Under the pieces are notes generated by a model. It saw only the letters and a list, made by a program, of their open reading frames with translations. It was not told the DNA's origin and did not search any database. Position numbers and translations under genes: made by a program. Positions 18,524-27,851 of a stretch of 64,000 nucleotides of DNA are shown here, piece after piece. Source of the DNA: Pedobacter mucosus (GTDB taxonomy: Bacteria; Bacteroidota; Bacteroidia; Sphingobacteriales; Sphingobacteriaceae); NCBI RefSeq assembly GCF_022200785.1, contig NZ_CP087585.1, forward strand, positions 1,922,001-1,986,000. The letters are read 5' to 3'. How positions within the stretch are numbered: position 1 is the first letter of the stretch; each line of letters begins with the position of its first letter.

Positions 18524-20692
18524 ATGATAAAAAATTTATTATTCAAATTATTAATTACTTGTATCGTTGTTAATTTACAAATTGATGCACATGCTCAAAA
18601 TATAAATTGGGCTAAAGATGGCAACTCTTATTACCAAATATCAGGTGGAGAAATTGCCTCTATTACCTTACCTAAAAATGAGAAAAAAGTTATCATTTCG
18701 AGAGCTTTACTTACTCCAGCCGGACAAAGCAGTGCTATTCCAATACGAAGTTTTCAGCTTTCAGAAGATGGCAAAAAAGCTTTGTTATATACAAATAGCA
18801 AAAAAGTTTGGCGTTACGATACGCGTGGAGACTATTGGTTAGCGGATTTATCAGCAAATAAATTAAATCAAATTGGAAAAGATAAACCTGCTTCATCATT
18901 AATGTTTGCAAAATTATCTCCTGATGGAACTAAAGTTGCCTACGTGAGTAAGCATAATTTATATGTCGAAAATGTTGATGGAACTGGGCAAAAAGCATTA
19001 ACCACTGATGGAACAGATAGAATAATTAATGGAACTTTTGACTGGGTTTATGAAGAGGAATTTGATTGTAGAGATGGTTTTAGGTGGAGCCCTGATGGTA
19101 AAACTATTGCTTATTGGCAAATAGACGCTAGGAAAATCAGAAACTTTTTGATGATCGATAATACAGATTCAATTTATCCATATACTATTCCTGTTGAATA
19201 CCCAAAAGTTGGCGAAAACCCTTCAGTTTGCAAAGTTGGTGTAGTAGACATTGCCACTGCAAAAACCAATTGGCTTAACGTACCTGGCGATAATATCCAG
19301 CACTATATTCCACGTATGCAATGGGTTCCAAATAGTAATGAAATTATCTTGCAACAGCTTAACCGTGAGCAAGATGAGAGTAAAATATTCATTTGTAATG
19401 CCGCTAATGGAGTTTCAAAAGCCATTTATACCGAAACTGCCAAAGCTTGGATAGATGCAGAAGACCAATGGAAATGGCTATCAGAAGATAAGGAATTTTC
19501 AATTTTATCTGAGAAAGATGGATGGAATCACCTGTACAGATTGAGTAAAGATGGCAAAAAAGAAACTTTGGTAACAAAAGGAAATTACGATGTAATTGAA
19601 GTAAAATTAATTGATGAGAAAAATAATACGGTTTACTTCACCGCATCACCAACCAATGCCACTCAGAAATATCTTTATAAAACTAAATTAGATGGAAAAG
19701 GTAAATTAGAAATGGTAACCCCTTCAATCCTACCGGGAACGCATAATTACGACATTTCTCCTAATGCTGCTTTTGCTCGTCATACTTACAACAGCTCAGT
19801 TGTTAGGCCTATTAGCGAGTGGCTAAATTTTACGAGTGGAAATCCTTTTACCATGGATGGAAGCATTACCACACAATTATCTAAGCAAGAAGCACCGAAA
19901 AATAAAGTAGAATTTTTTAAAGTAACCACTGAAGATGGAATTGAAATGGATGGTTGGATGAAAAAACCTTTAAATTTTAATCCAGATAAAAAGTATCCTG
20001 TTGTGTTTTATGTATATGGCGAACCTGCTTCACAAACCGCCGCCGACACTTATGGGGCCGGATCTAATCGACTTTATAATGGCGATATGGCCACAGATGG
20101 TTACATCTATATTTCTATGGATAATAGAGGTGCTCCTGTTCCAAAAGGTGCAAATTGGCGTAAAAGTATTTATAAAAATATCGGGATAATTAATATTCGC
20201 GATCAAGCGATGGCAGCCAAAAAATTATTAGCAACTAATGCTTTTATGGATAAAGATCGCGTAGCCGTTTGGGGTTGGAGCGGTGGCGGTTCTTCTACCT
20301 TAAATTTAATGTTTCAATATCCAGAAATTTACAAAACAGGCATTGCAATTGCAGCAGTAGGAAACCAATTAACTTATGATAATGTATATCAGGAACGCTA
20401 TATGGGCACTCCTTTTCCTAGTAAAGAAGCATATATAAAAGGTTCTCCTATTACCTATGCTAAAAATTTAAAGGGCAATTTACTCTATATTCACGGTACT
20501 GGAGATGATAATGTTCATTACCAAAATGCAGAAATGTTGATTAACGAACTGGTTAAAAATAGAAAGGTTTTTCAGTTAATGAGCTATCCAAATCGCACAC
20601 ATAGCATCTCCGAAGGTGAAGGAACCAGCGAACATCTATCTTTAACTTACACTAAATTCTTAAAAGATAATTGTCCTCCAGGAGCAAGATAA
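18524..20692 (+). CDS. Dipeptidyl-peptidase IV-type S9 prolyl oligopeptidase
   Basis: A 722-residue exported peptidase (signal peptide 1-25, ending AHAQ). Residues about 70-440 form the beta-propeller (DPPIV_N), including D173-W-V-Y-E-E-E, the double-Glu motif that binds the free N-terminus of substrates in DPP IV. The C-terminal alpha/beta-hydrolase domain carries the triad S586 (GWSGGGS), Asp at 661/662 (GTGDDNVHY) and H693 (NRTHSISEG). The family removes Xaa-Pro or Xaa-Ala dipeptides in the periplasm, feeding peptide scavenging. It is a stand-alone gene between two hairpins. Confidence 0.95.
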   Translation: MIKNLLFKLLITCIVVNLQIDAHAQNINWAKDGNSYYQISGGEIASITLPKNEKKVIISRALLTPAGQSSAIPIRSFQLSEDGKKALLYTNSKKVWRYDTRGDYWLADLSANKLNQIGKDKPASSLMFAKLSPDGTKVAYVSKHNLYVENVDGTGQKALTTDGTDRIINGTFDWVYEEEFDCRDGFRWSPDGKTIAYWQIDARKIRNFLMIDNTDSIYPYTIPVEYPKVGENPSVCKVGVVDIATAKTNWLNVPGDNIQHYIPRMQWVPNSNEIILQQLNREQDESKIFICNAANGVSKAIYTETAKAWIDAEDQWKWLSEDKEFSILSEKDGWNHLYRLSKDGKKETLVTKGNYDVIEVKLIDEKNNTVYFTASPTNATQKYLYKTKLDGKGKLEMVTPSILPGTHNYDISPNAAFARHTYNSSVVRPISEWLNFTSGNPFTMDGSITTQLSKQEAPKNKVEFFKVTTEDGIEMDGWMKKPLNFNPDKKYPVVFYVYGEPASQTAADTYGAGSNRLYNGDMATDGYIYISMDNRGAPVPKGANWRKSIYKNIGIINIRDQAMAAKKLLATNAFMDKDRVAVWGWSGGGSSTLNLMFQYPEIYKTGIAIAAVGNQLTYDNVYQERYMGTPFPSKEAYIKGSPITYAKNLKGNLLYIHGTGDDNVHYQNAEMLINELVKNRKVFQLMSYPNRTHSISEGEGTSEHLSLTYTKFLKDNCPPGAR

Positions 20693-20703
20693 AATTATTA
20701 TTT

Positions 20704-20749
20704 GAAAAGCAATTGCAGCGGGGAATCGGTTACGATAGCCCCGCTTTTC
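20704..20749 (+). terminator. Intrinsic terminator after the S9 peptidase
   Basis: A G+C-rich stem GCGGGG (20718-20723) with CCCCGC (20739-20744), followed by TTTT. The flanking GAAAAGC (20704-20710) and GCTTTTC (20743-20749) could form an alternative outer pairing. Confidence 0.75.
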
Positions 20750-20895
20750 ATTTAAATCTTTTTGTGATTGCTGCGATATCAATCTTTTCGGAAAGATCAT
20801 GCAACAAAAAGTATTTCCATTTCAATCGGGTTTAGAAAGCAAATTCCTGCACCATTTTTAATGTTTGTTTAGCAAAATGCAAATGGTAGAATCTG

Positions 20896-21606
20896 TTACT
20901 TTAACAGCTCCATAACCGTAAAAGAAGCAACTATCGCAATTCCAAAACTTAATAACGTACCAATTAGAACATACTCCGTTAATTTTAAATCATGCGCATC
21001 TTTTAAATCCCCAAAACGAAAAACAGATTTAGCTGCTATTAAAAATCCAACAGCTTCAAAATGATTAGTAAGCATAAAGATAAATATTAATAATCGCTCT
21101 AATATCCCAATGTATTTCCCTGCATTTTGTAATGATTGAGGACTTTCGCTATCACTATAAGGTAGCCATTTGGCAATAATTACCCTCATAATTATGGATG
21201 TAGGCATTGTTAAAAAAACTGCTCCCGAAATCAATATCCATGTCTTAATCTTATGAAAATAACTGATATCTAAGTTTCCTTTATAAATTAAATGCCATAC
21301 CAAAACAATTGAGCATAAATGCAAAATTTGATCTGCAAAGAATAATATTCTGGCGTTTTTCTTTGTTTGAAATATAGATTTTAATACATCAATTATTAAA
21401 TGGAGAATACCCACAAATAGTGCAGTTTTCCAAACCCCAAAACTAAAAAAGACAAAAAATATTAAAATGATATGAACTAATACATGCAAATACAATTTAC
21501 CTGATTTGATTTTTTTTATTTCTTTATCTTTAACCCAAGAATTAGGTTGAAGAAAAAAATCTCCAATCAAATGAGCAAGAATGAGTTTAATTAAATAGAT
21601 ATCCAT
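20896..21606 (-). CDS. DUF3307 membrane protein
   Basis: A 236-residue integral membrane protein with about six hydrophobic helices. The opening IKLILAHLIGDFFLQPNSWV with its H-x3-D pattern, and LHLIIDVLKS further on, match DUF3307. DUF3307 proteins are regularly encoded beside SatD proteins (general knowledge), as here: the ATG overlaps the satD stop by one base. Function is not established. The conserved His and Asp within membrane helices hint at a metal-dependent or hydrolytic role (inference). It is the last gene of the two-gene minus-strand unit. Confidence 0.85.
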   Translation of the reverse strand: MDIYLIKLILAHLIGDFFLQPNSWVKDKEIKKIKSGKLYLHVLVHIILIFFVFFSFGVWKTALFVGILHLIIDVLKSIFQTKKNARILFFADQILHLCSIVLVWHLIYKGNLDISYFHKIKTWILISGAVFLTMPTSIIMRVIIAKWLPYSDSESPQSLQNAGKYIGILERLLIFIFMLTNHFEAVGFLIAAKSVFRFGDLKDAHDLKLTEYVLIGTLLSFGIAIVASFTVMELLK

Positions 21607-22217
21607 TACTTAGAAAATATTTGATTTAATTTTTTACGATATAGCTTATCCATTTCCATTATTTCAGTATAATGAGCACGCTTTAAAGCTTCACTTACCG
21701 ATGATTGTGTCCTTCCAGATATGGTAGCAAGTTCATTTTGTAATATATTTTCATTCTCTAAAGCAAGTTTTACCATTTCTGCAGCTACCGTTCCCCAGCT
21801 ATCCATTGTAATTAAAGACAACTTTATTAAAACATTTATTTCTTCATCAAAATCAGAAAAATCAGTTTTAATGGCAAGATTAACTTTAGCCTGTTTTAAA
21901 CTATCAAAAGCACCTCCAGAGTTTACAAAAGCATCTCCTGCTGATTCTGATAACTTTTTTCGCTTACTTTTTACATCCCCAATTCCGATACCCATTCGTA
22001 CATCTGCAGGCTTATTTGCCCTGATACAAGCTTTTAAATAAGCAGCAGTTTTAATGGCATCTTCTGGTTTAACTTCTACCTGAAAGCTGTCGCCACGATA
22101 TATTTCCCACTTGCTATTTTGCTCTGAAACTATCTTTAAAGCATTCTTCAAGCTTAATAACCAGCTATCTTTAATCTTTCTTGAACCTATAATATCGCCT
22201 GTTATAATGCAAACCAT
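21606..22217 (-). CDS. SatD-family protein with C-terminal HTH
   Basis: A 203-residue protein whose opening VCIITGDIIGSRKI is characteristic of the SatD family. The central part (GDSFQVEV, MGIGIGDV) looks like a nucleotidyl-cyclase-type fold remnant. Residues about 155-195 form a helix-turn-helix (NELATISGRTQSSVSEALKR), so it is probably a DNA-binding regulator. The gene is divergent from the ligase-associated repair cassette, and three operator-like repeats plus a dyad at its own 5' end occupy the gap. Autoregulation and control of the repair genes are inferred. It overlaps DUF3307 by one base. Confidence 0.82.
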   Translation of the reverse strand: MVCIITGDIIGSRKIKDSWLLSLKNALKIVSEQNSKWEIYRGDSFQVEVKPEDAIKTAAYLKACIRANKPADVRMGIGIGDVKSKRKKLSESAGDAFVNSGGAFDSLKQAKVNLAIKTDFSDFDEEINVLIKLSLITMDSWGTVAAEMVKLALENENILQNELATISGRTQSSVSEALKRAHYTEIMEMDKLYRKKLNQIFSK

Positions 22218-22233
22218 AGTACAATATCGTACT
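22218..22233. promoter_or_regulatory. Imperfect dyad at the satD 5' end
   Basis: AGTACAATATCGTACT directly abuts the satD ATG. The outer arms AGTAC/GTACT are perfect and only the central pair is mismatched. It is a possible operator near the satD transcription start. Confidence 0.4.
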
Positions 22234-22257
22234 TATTATTTAAATATCAAAGTTCAT

Positions 22258-22333
22258 TATCGGCTAATTACCCGATATTATCATTTATCGGCTATTTACC
22301 CGATATTTTAAATTATCGGCTAATTACCCGATA
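22258..22333. promoter_or_regulatory. Three tandem operator-like palindromes with 28-bp period
   Basis: Copies at 22258-22277, 22286-22305 and 22314-22333. Copies 1 and 3 read TATCGGCTAATTACCCGATA; copy 2 differs at one base. Each is an imperfect palindrome with arms TATCGG and CCGATA. Starts are exactly 28 bp apart, with unrelated 8-bp A+T-rich spacers. They lie between the divergent satD and ligase-associated exonuclease genes, so they are likely binding sites for a dimeric regulator. SatD, with its HTH, is the nearest candidate. Confidence 0.75.
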
Positions 22334-22373
22334 TTTCATTAAAACTTAAAAACAAAATTGTTGTTTAATCTTT

Positions 22374-23429
22374 ATGGCTTTAATCGAATTTACCAAAAGA
22401 GGCATTTACTGTAAACAAGGTGATTTTTATGTAGATCCTTGGTGGCCAGTTGATTATGCTGTAACTACACATGGGCATAGTGATCATGTAAGGTTTGGCA
22501 ATAAATATTATCTCTGCCATACATTAACCAAGCCTATTATTAAGCGCCGAATTAGCGAAGAGTTACAAGTTGAAACACTTAATTACGGGGAAAGTATTAT
22601 TAGAAATGGCGTAAATATTTCATTTTTTCCGGCAGGGCATATTATTGGTTCTGCACAGGTACGCCTGGAATATAAAGGAGAAATTTGCGTAATATCTGGA
22701 GATTATAAAACGGAAGATGACGGCATAAGCGATGTATTTGAGCCAGTTAAATGCCACAGTTTTGTTTCTGAAAGCACATTTGGTTTACCTGTATATAAAT
22801 GGCAAAAACAAGAAATCGTTTTTAATGGAATTAAAAGTTGGGTAGGTAATAATATTTCACAACAAAAAACTAGTGTCCTCATTGCTTACAGCTTAGGTAA
22901 AGCACAACGTTTAATTAAAAACTTAGCTGGCGATATTCCAATTTATGTTCATAATAGCATTGCAAACCTAAATGAGGTAATTATAAATGCTGGTGTAAAT
23001 CTACCTGAAACCATCAGGATTGTGCCAGAAACAACAAAAGATGAGCTGCAGAAAGGAATTGTTATTGTTCCTCCTGCCATGAGAGATAGCCGTTGGATTA
23101 AAAATTTAAGTCACCCGGTTACCGGCATTTGCTCTGGCTGGATGCAAGTTCGTGCACATCGCCGTTGGCAAAGTGCTGATGCAGGTTTTGCTTTAAGCGA
23201 CCACGCAGATTGGGATGGATTAATGGATGCCATTACTGCTACAGAAGCAGAAAAAGTATATGTTACCCATGGTTTTACTGCCGCTTTTAGTCGCTTTTTA
23301 ATTGAAAAAGGAATTGAATCAGAGGAGGTAATGACTAAATTCGGACAAGAAGATGATGAAGAAAATAAAGTTGATCTATCTGACGCTGAAAATCATAATG
23401 TTGAAATCGAAAATCAAAAATCAGAATGA
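22374..23429 (+). CDS. Ligase-associated DNA exonuclease (metallo-beta-lactamase fold)
   Basis: A 351-residue protein of the MBL/beta-CASP superfamily. The metal-binding signature is TTH33-G-H35-S-D37-H38, and the later motifs SGDYKTEDDG and ALSDHADWDG supply further ligands. It resembles Artemis/SNM1-type nucleases and, by position, the first gene of the Lhr-MPE-ligase repair cassette known in bacteria. The last 25 residues are highly acidic and Asn-rich. Its stop overlaps the ligase start (ATGA), showing tight coupling. Upstream are the 28-bp-periodic operators. Confidence 0.92.
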   Translation: MALIEFTKRGIYCKQGDFYVDPWWPVDYAVTTHGHSDHVRFGNKYYLCHTLTKPIIKRRISEELQVETLNYGESIIRNGVNISFFPAGHIIGSAQVRLEYKGEICVISGDYKTEDDGISDVFEPVKCHSFVSESTFGLPVYKWQKQEIVFNGIKSWVGNNISQQKTSVLIAYSLGKAQRLIKNLAGDIPIYVHNSIANLNEVIINAGVNLPETIRIVPETTKDELQKGIVIVPPAMRDSRWIKNLSHPVTGICSGWMQVRAHRRWQSADAGFALSDHADWDGLMDAITATEAEKVYVTHGFTAAFSRFLIEKGIESEEVMTKFGQEDDEENKVDLSDAENHNVEIENQKSE

Positions 23430-25024
23430 AACGTTTTGCACAACTTATCCAGCAGCTCGAATTAAGCAATAAAACCAACGATAAAATTACTGCTTTGGTA
23501 AGCTATTTTAACCAGGCAGATAATAAAGATAAGGTTTGGGTTATTGCATTATTTACGGGTAAAAAACCTAAACGACCAATTAAATCAGCCCTGCTTAAAT
23601 ATTGGGCAATTGAAATAACACAAACTCCAGAATGGCTCTTTTCAGAAAGTTATTCTAATGTAGGCGATTTAAGCGAAACCATTGCTTTGCTTCTGCCGCC
23701 TGCCGAAAATATATCTGATTTTCAACTGCACAAATGGATTGAAGATTTGCATGATTTGGAAGGTAAAAGTGACGAAACTAAAAAGGATTTTATTTTAAAT
23801 GCTTGGAACAAACTTGAAACTCAAGAGCGTTTCATTTTCAACAAGCTGATTTCGGGAAATTTTAGAATAGGCGTTTCCAACAAAATGCTGGTTAATGCAT
23901 TGGCTAAACAAAGCAGCCTAGAAAGTGCTCAGGTGATGCACAGCATTATGGGAAAATGGGATCCGTATGAAATTACTTTTAATGAGTTGATTAACGGAAT
24001 CCATGTTAACACTGATAACTCTTGGCCCTACCCTTTTTGTTTGGCTTATGCTTTAGAGAATCAACCAGAAACTTTAGGTGATATAACGGAATGGCAAGCA
24101 GAATGGAAATGGGATGGTATTAGAGGGCAGATTGTAAAAAGAAACAACGAGCTTTTTATATGGTCAAGAGGTGAAGAACTAGTAACGGAACAATTTCCAG
24201 AGTTGCATTTTTTGATTGATGTTTTACCAGACGGAGTGGTTTTAGATGGTGAGATTTTAGCCGTTCAAGATAAACAGGTTTTATCTTTCAGCACTTTACA
24301 GCAACGTTTAAACCGTAAAACAATAAATAAAAAACAGCTGGAAGATGCGCCAATTGGTTTCTTTGTATATGATATTTTAGAATATGAGACTAACGATTTT
24401 CGTGAGCAACCACTTATTGAACGAAGAAAAGTATTAGATAAACTGATTGGAAGTTTAGATGAAAGTGCCGTTATTTTATCTCCAGTAATTAATTGTAAAT
24501 CCTGGGAAGAACTAGCAGAATTAAGACAAACTGCCCGTTCGATTAATAGCGAAGGGATTATGCTTAAAAAATTGAGCTCTCACTATCATAGCGGTCGTAA
24601 ACGTGGCGATTGGTGGAAGTGGAAAATAAATCCTTATACCGTTGATGCGGTGATGATTTATGCACAAAAAGGTAGCGGCCGTAGAGCAAATTTCTTTACC
24701 GATTATACTTTCGCAGTTCGCGATGGAGAGAATTTAGTTACCATTGCAAAAGCCTATTCTGGCTTAACAGATAAGGAAATTAAAGAAGTAAATTCTTTTG
24801 TAACGCGAAATTCAATTGAAAAATTCGGACCAGTTAGAACTGTAAAGCCCGAATTGGTTTTCGAAATTGCTTTTGAAGGCATAGCAGAAAGTAAGCGCCA
24901 TAAAGCAGGCCTAGCTTTACGTTTCCCTAGGATTTTGCGTTGGCGAAAAGATAAAAAAGCGGATGAAATTAATACTTTAGAAGACTTAAGGCAGTTGCTT
25001 GCGTCAACATTTATAAATAATTAA
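23426..25024 (+). CDS. ATP-dependent DNA ligase of the repair cassette
   Basis: A 532-residue ligase. The N-terminal DNA-binding domain (about 1-200) is followed by the nucleotidyltransferase domain with catalytic K228 in motif I (EWKWDGIRGQ), motif III-like FFVYDILEY, motif IV EGIMLKKL and motif V WWKWKINPY, then an OB-fold ending in LRFPRILRWRKDK. It is the LigB-like ATP ligase that travels with the exonuclease, helicase and PdeM phosphoesterase, distinct from the replicative NAD-dependent LigA. The start overlaps the exonuclease by 4 bp. Its role is DNA end or nick repair (family inference). Confidence 0.94.
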   Translation: MKRFAQLIQQLELSNKTNDKITALVSYFNQADNKDKVWVIALFTGKKPKRPIKSALLKYWAIEITQTPEWLFSESYSNVGDLSETIALLLPPAENISDFQLHKWIEDLHDLEGKSDETKKDFILNAWNKLETQERFIFNKLISGNFRIGVSNKMLVNALAKQSSLESAQVMHSIMGKWDPYEITFNELINGIHVNTDNSWPYPFCLAYALENQPETLGDITEWQAEWKWDGIRGQIVKRNNELFIWSRGEELVTEQFPELHFLIDVLPDGVVLDGEILAVQDKQVLSFSTLQQRLNRKTINKKQLEDAPIGFFVYDILEYETNDFREQPLIERRKVLDKLIGSLDESAVILSPVINCKSWEELAELRQTARSINSEGIMLKKLSSHYHSGRKRGDWWKWKINPYTVDAVMIYAQKGSGRRANFFTDYTFAVRDGENLVTIAKAYSGLTDKEIKEVNSFVTRNSIEKFGPVRTVKPELVFEIAFEGIAESKRHKAGLALRFPRILRWRKDKKADEINTLEDLRQLLASTFINN

Positions 25025-25121
25025 AAAAGCAGGTTGTCAGGCTGATTTATTTGGGTTGACCTTGCCATTTAAACGCGACAGATGCGGAAATACTTTCTAA
25101 AAATAGCAACCCTAAATAAGC

Positions 25122-25182
25122 TGTCATACTAAGGAACGAAGTATCTGCGATCTATGAAACAGATTCTTTTTTCAGGATGACA
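25122..25182. repeat. REP-like imperfect palindrome, copy 1
   Basis: A 61-bp imperfect inverted repeat bounded by TGTCAT and ATGACA, with inner arms GTATCTG and CAGAT. It starts CTGTCATACTAAG, almost the same as the element at 62473. It lies in the 265-bp gap between ligase and helicase. A second inverted pair (25047-25058 and 25107-25119, built on TTATTT and GGGTTG) sits just upstream. Confidence 0.6.
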
Positions 25183-25289
25183 AAAGTTGTTTAAAAAGAT
25201 TGTAGCAAATGGCGAGACTGACGCAACGGAAGAATTACTGAAATTGCTTTTCAAACAACTAATTTTAAATACCAGCATTTTAATTAAAT

Positions 25290-27770
25290 ATGGATCAAAC
25301 GAAAACCAAAGGCTATAAAAAAATTAAGCAATGGCTTAAAGCCAATGGTCGCAAGCCATTTAAGTTCCAGGAAGATGCCTGGCAATACTATTTGAACGGT
25401 TACAGTGGACTTGTAAATGCACCTACTGGTTTTGGAAAAACGTTTTCATTGTTCCTAGCGGTAGCAATTGAGGCATTAAATGCATCAGAAATAAATAATA
25501 AAAAAGCTAAAGACCGTTTACAATTAATCTGGATAACACCGCTGCGATCACTAGCCAAAGATATCGGTAGAGCCATGGGAGAAACATTGCTGGAGCTTGA
25601 ATTAGATTGGCATGTTGGCGTTCGCAATGGCGATACTTCTCAGGCAGAAAAAGCTCAGCAAAAGAAGTCGATGCCTGAGATTTTGCTAATTACACCTGAA
25701 AGTTTACACCTTTTATTAGCTCAGAAAGGTTCTTCAACCCTGTTTAAGAATTTAAAATGCATTGTTGCTGATGAATGGCATGAACTTTTAGGCAGCAAAC
25801 GCGGCGTATTAGTAGAACTTGCAGTTTCCAGGATTAAAGGTTTACAAAAATTAGAGAAAAATCAATTTCTTCGGGTTTGGGGAATTTCAGCAACTATCGG
25901 AAATATAGACCAGGCTTTAGATGTTTTGGAGCCAAATTTATCAGCAAATAGAATTATTATAAAAGCTGATTTAGAGAAAAAAATAATTATCAAATCCATC
26001 CTTCCAGATGATATTGAAACGCTTCCTTGGGCAGGGCATTTAGGTTTAAAATTGGCTTATAAACTGCTACCAATAATCGAAAAAAGTAAAACAACTTTAA
26101 TCTTTATTAATACCCGCGGTCAATCGGAAATGTGGTATCAGCATTTGCTGAATATAGAACCAGAACTGGCGGGTAGAATTGCTATTCACCATGGCTCTAT
26201 AGATTTTGAGCTAAGAAATTGGATCGAAGATGCTTTGCACACAGGCCAATTAAAAGCCGTTATTGCCACTTCATCTTTAGATTTAGGCGTAGATTTTAAA
26301 CCTGTAGATACCGTTGTACAGGTTGGATCACCGAAAGGCGTTGCCAGGTTTTTGCAGCGTGCTGGCCGCTCAGGTCACTCTCCTAATGAAACTTCAAAAA
26401 TATATTTTTTGCCTACTCACGCATTAGAATTAGTGGAGGCTGCAGCCATTAAAGAAGCTGCAAAAATGAACAATATTGAAAGTAGAGAACCTTTTATTAT
26501 GGTTTTCGATACCTTAATTCAGTACTTAGTTACGCTTGCTATTGGCGATGGTTTCAATGATAAAATTATATATGAAGAAATTAAAAATACCCATGCTTTT
26601 AACCTTATTCTCCCTGAAGAATGGACTTGGGTAATGCAATTTATCACTTCAGGTGGAGATAGCCTGAGCGCTTATAATGAATTTAAAAAAGTAACCAAAG
26701 ATGATGAAGATGGCCCTTGGAAAGTAAAAAGTAGACAGCTCGCCATGCGTCATCGTTTGCATATTGGTACCATTGTAAGTGATGCAATGCTAAAAGTTAA
26801 GTTTCTTTCTGGTGGTTACATCGGTATGGTGGAAGAGTATTTTGTAACACGATTAAAAGCTGGAGACAATTTCAGATTGGCAGGTCGCGTTTTGGAATTT
26901 ATTCAAGTAAAAGAAATGACGGTTGTGGTGCGGGTAAGCAAACAAAAGAATGCGATTTCGCCAAGCTGGAACGGTGGAAGATTGCCCTTGTCGTCAAATT
27001 TAGGCTCCGTTTTGCGAAAAAAATATAACGAGGCTTTGGATCAGAATCATCAGGATGAAGAACTAGATTCCGTTTATCCCCTATTTTTATTACAAGAAAA
27101 GCGATCTCACGTACCTAGAAATGATGAATTATTAATTGAACTCATCAATACGAAAGAGGGTTTTCATTTATTTGCATATCCTTTTGAAGGACGATTGGTG
27201 CATGAAGTGTTAGCAGCATTGGTGGCTTATCGTTTGAGTAAACTTTTACCCATTAGCTTTTCAATAGCTATGAATGATTATGGTTTCGAATTGTTGAGCG
27301 AAACGGAAATTCCGATGGATGAATCTATTGCTTATGAAGTTTTCTCACCAAAAAACTTAACAGAAGACATTACTTTAAGTATCAATTCTACGGAAATGGC
27401 CAGAAGAAAGTTTAGAGATATTGCCTGCATTTCTGGTTTAGTTTTTCAAGGCTATCCCGGAAAATATGTTGCTAATAAACATTTACAGTCATCTGCAGGT
27501 TTATTTTTTAATGTTTTTAGTGATTATGATAAACATAATTTACTTTTGCGACAAGCTTACGATGAGGTGTTTTATCAGCAATTAGAAGAACCAAGATTGG
27601 CTGCAGCTTTAGATCGGATTCAAAATGGAGCAATAATTATTACCAATCCAGTGAGTTTTACTCCACTATCTTTTCCAATTAAAGTAGATAGTATGAGGGA
27701 AAATATGAGTTCAGAAGAATTAGAACAACGAATTGCCAGGATGAAAGCCGAATCGGAGAAATTCAATTAA
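25290..27770 (+). CDS. Ligase-associated DEXH-box helicase (Lhr-core type)
   Basis: An 826-residue superfamily 2 helicase. Walker A is A-P-T46-G-F-G-K50-T, and motif II is DEWH. Motif III-like GISATIG, motif V ATSSLDLGVDF and motif VI QRAGRSGH are also present. The C-terminal 400 residues correspond to the Lhr-core winged-helix and beta domains. Lhr-family enzymes translocate 3' to 5' and unwind damaged DNA or RNA:DNA hybrids. It is separated from the ligase by 265 bp carrying a REP-like element, so it may have its own promoter, though the gene order of the cassette is kept. Confidence 0.94.
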   Translation: MDQTKTKGYKKIKQWLKANGRKPFKFQEDAWQYYLNGYSGLVNAPTGFGKTFSLFLAVAIEALNASEINNKKAKDRLQLIWITPLRSLAKDIGRAMGETLLELELDWHVGVRNGDTSQAEKAQQKKSMPEILLITPESLHLLLAQKGSSTLFKNLKCIVADEWHELLGSKRGVLVELAVSRIKGLQKLEKNQFLRVWGISATIGNIDQALDVLEPNLSANRIIIKADLEKKIIIKSILPDDIETLPWAGHLGLKLAYKLLPIIEKSKTTLIFINTRGQSEMWYQHLLNIEPELAGRIAIHHGSIDFELRNWIEDALHTGQLKAVIATSSLDLGVDFKPVDTVVQVGSPKGVARFLQRAGRSGHSPNETSKIYFLPTHALELVEAAAIKEAAKMNNIESREPFIMVFDTLIQYLVTLAIGDGFNDKIIYEEIKNTHAFNLILPEEWTWVMQFITSGGDSLSAYNEFKKVTKDDEDGPWKVKSRQLAMRHRLHIGTIVSDAMLKVKFLSGGYIGMVEEYFVTRLKAGDNFRLAGRVLEFIQVKEMTVVVRVSKQKNAISPSWNGGRLPLSSNLGSVLRKKYNEALDQNHQDEELDSVYPLFLLQEKRSHVPRNDELLIELINTKEGFHLFAYPFEGRLVHEVLAALVAYRLSKLLPISFSIAMNDYGFELLSETEIPMDESIAYEVFSPKNLTEDITLSINSTEMARRKFRDIACISGLVFQGYPGKYVANKHLQSSAGLFFNVFSDYDKHNLLLRQAYDEVFYQQLEEPRLAAALDRIQNGAIIITNPVSFTPLSFPIKVDSMRENMSSEELEQRIARMKAESEKFN

Positions 27771-27851
27771 CATAAATTTAATTCGAATTGAGTCTGTTAA
27801 AACCATCGAAAACCATTCAACAAGCTCAAAATAAAATATTAAAAAAAATTA

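Noticed and set aside
20799..20861. 20-codon ORF downstream of the S9 peptidase
   Set aside because: Too short, no promoter or ribosome site, and no similarity that I can recognise.
21721..22041. 106-codon open frame antisense to satD
   Set aside because: Ser/Phe-rich translation of the complementary strand of a real gene.
22258..22333. Mini-CRISPR-like array of three repeats
   Set aside because: The repeats are palindromic 20-mers with only 8-bp A+T-rich spacers, in a divergent promoter gap, with no cas genes. They fit operators, not CRISPR.
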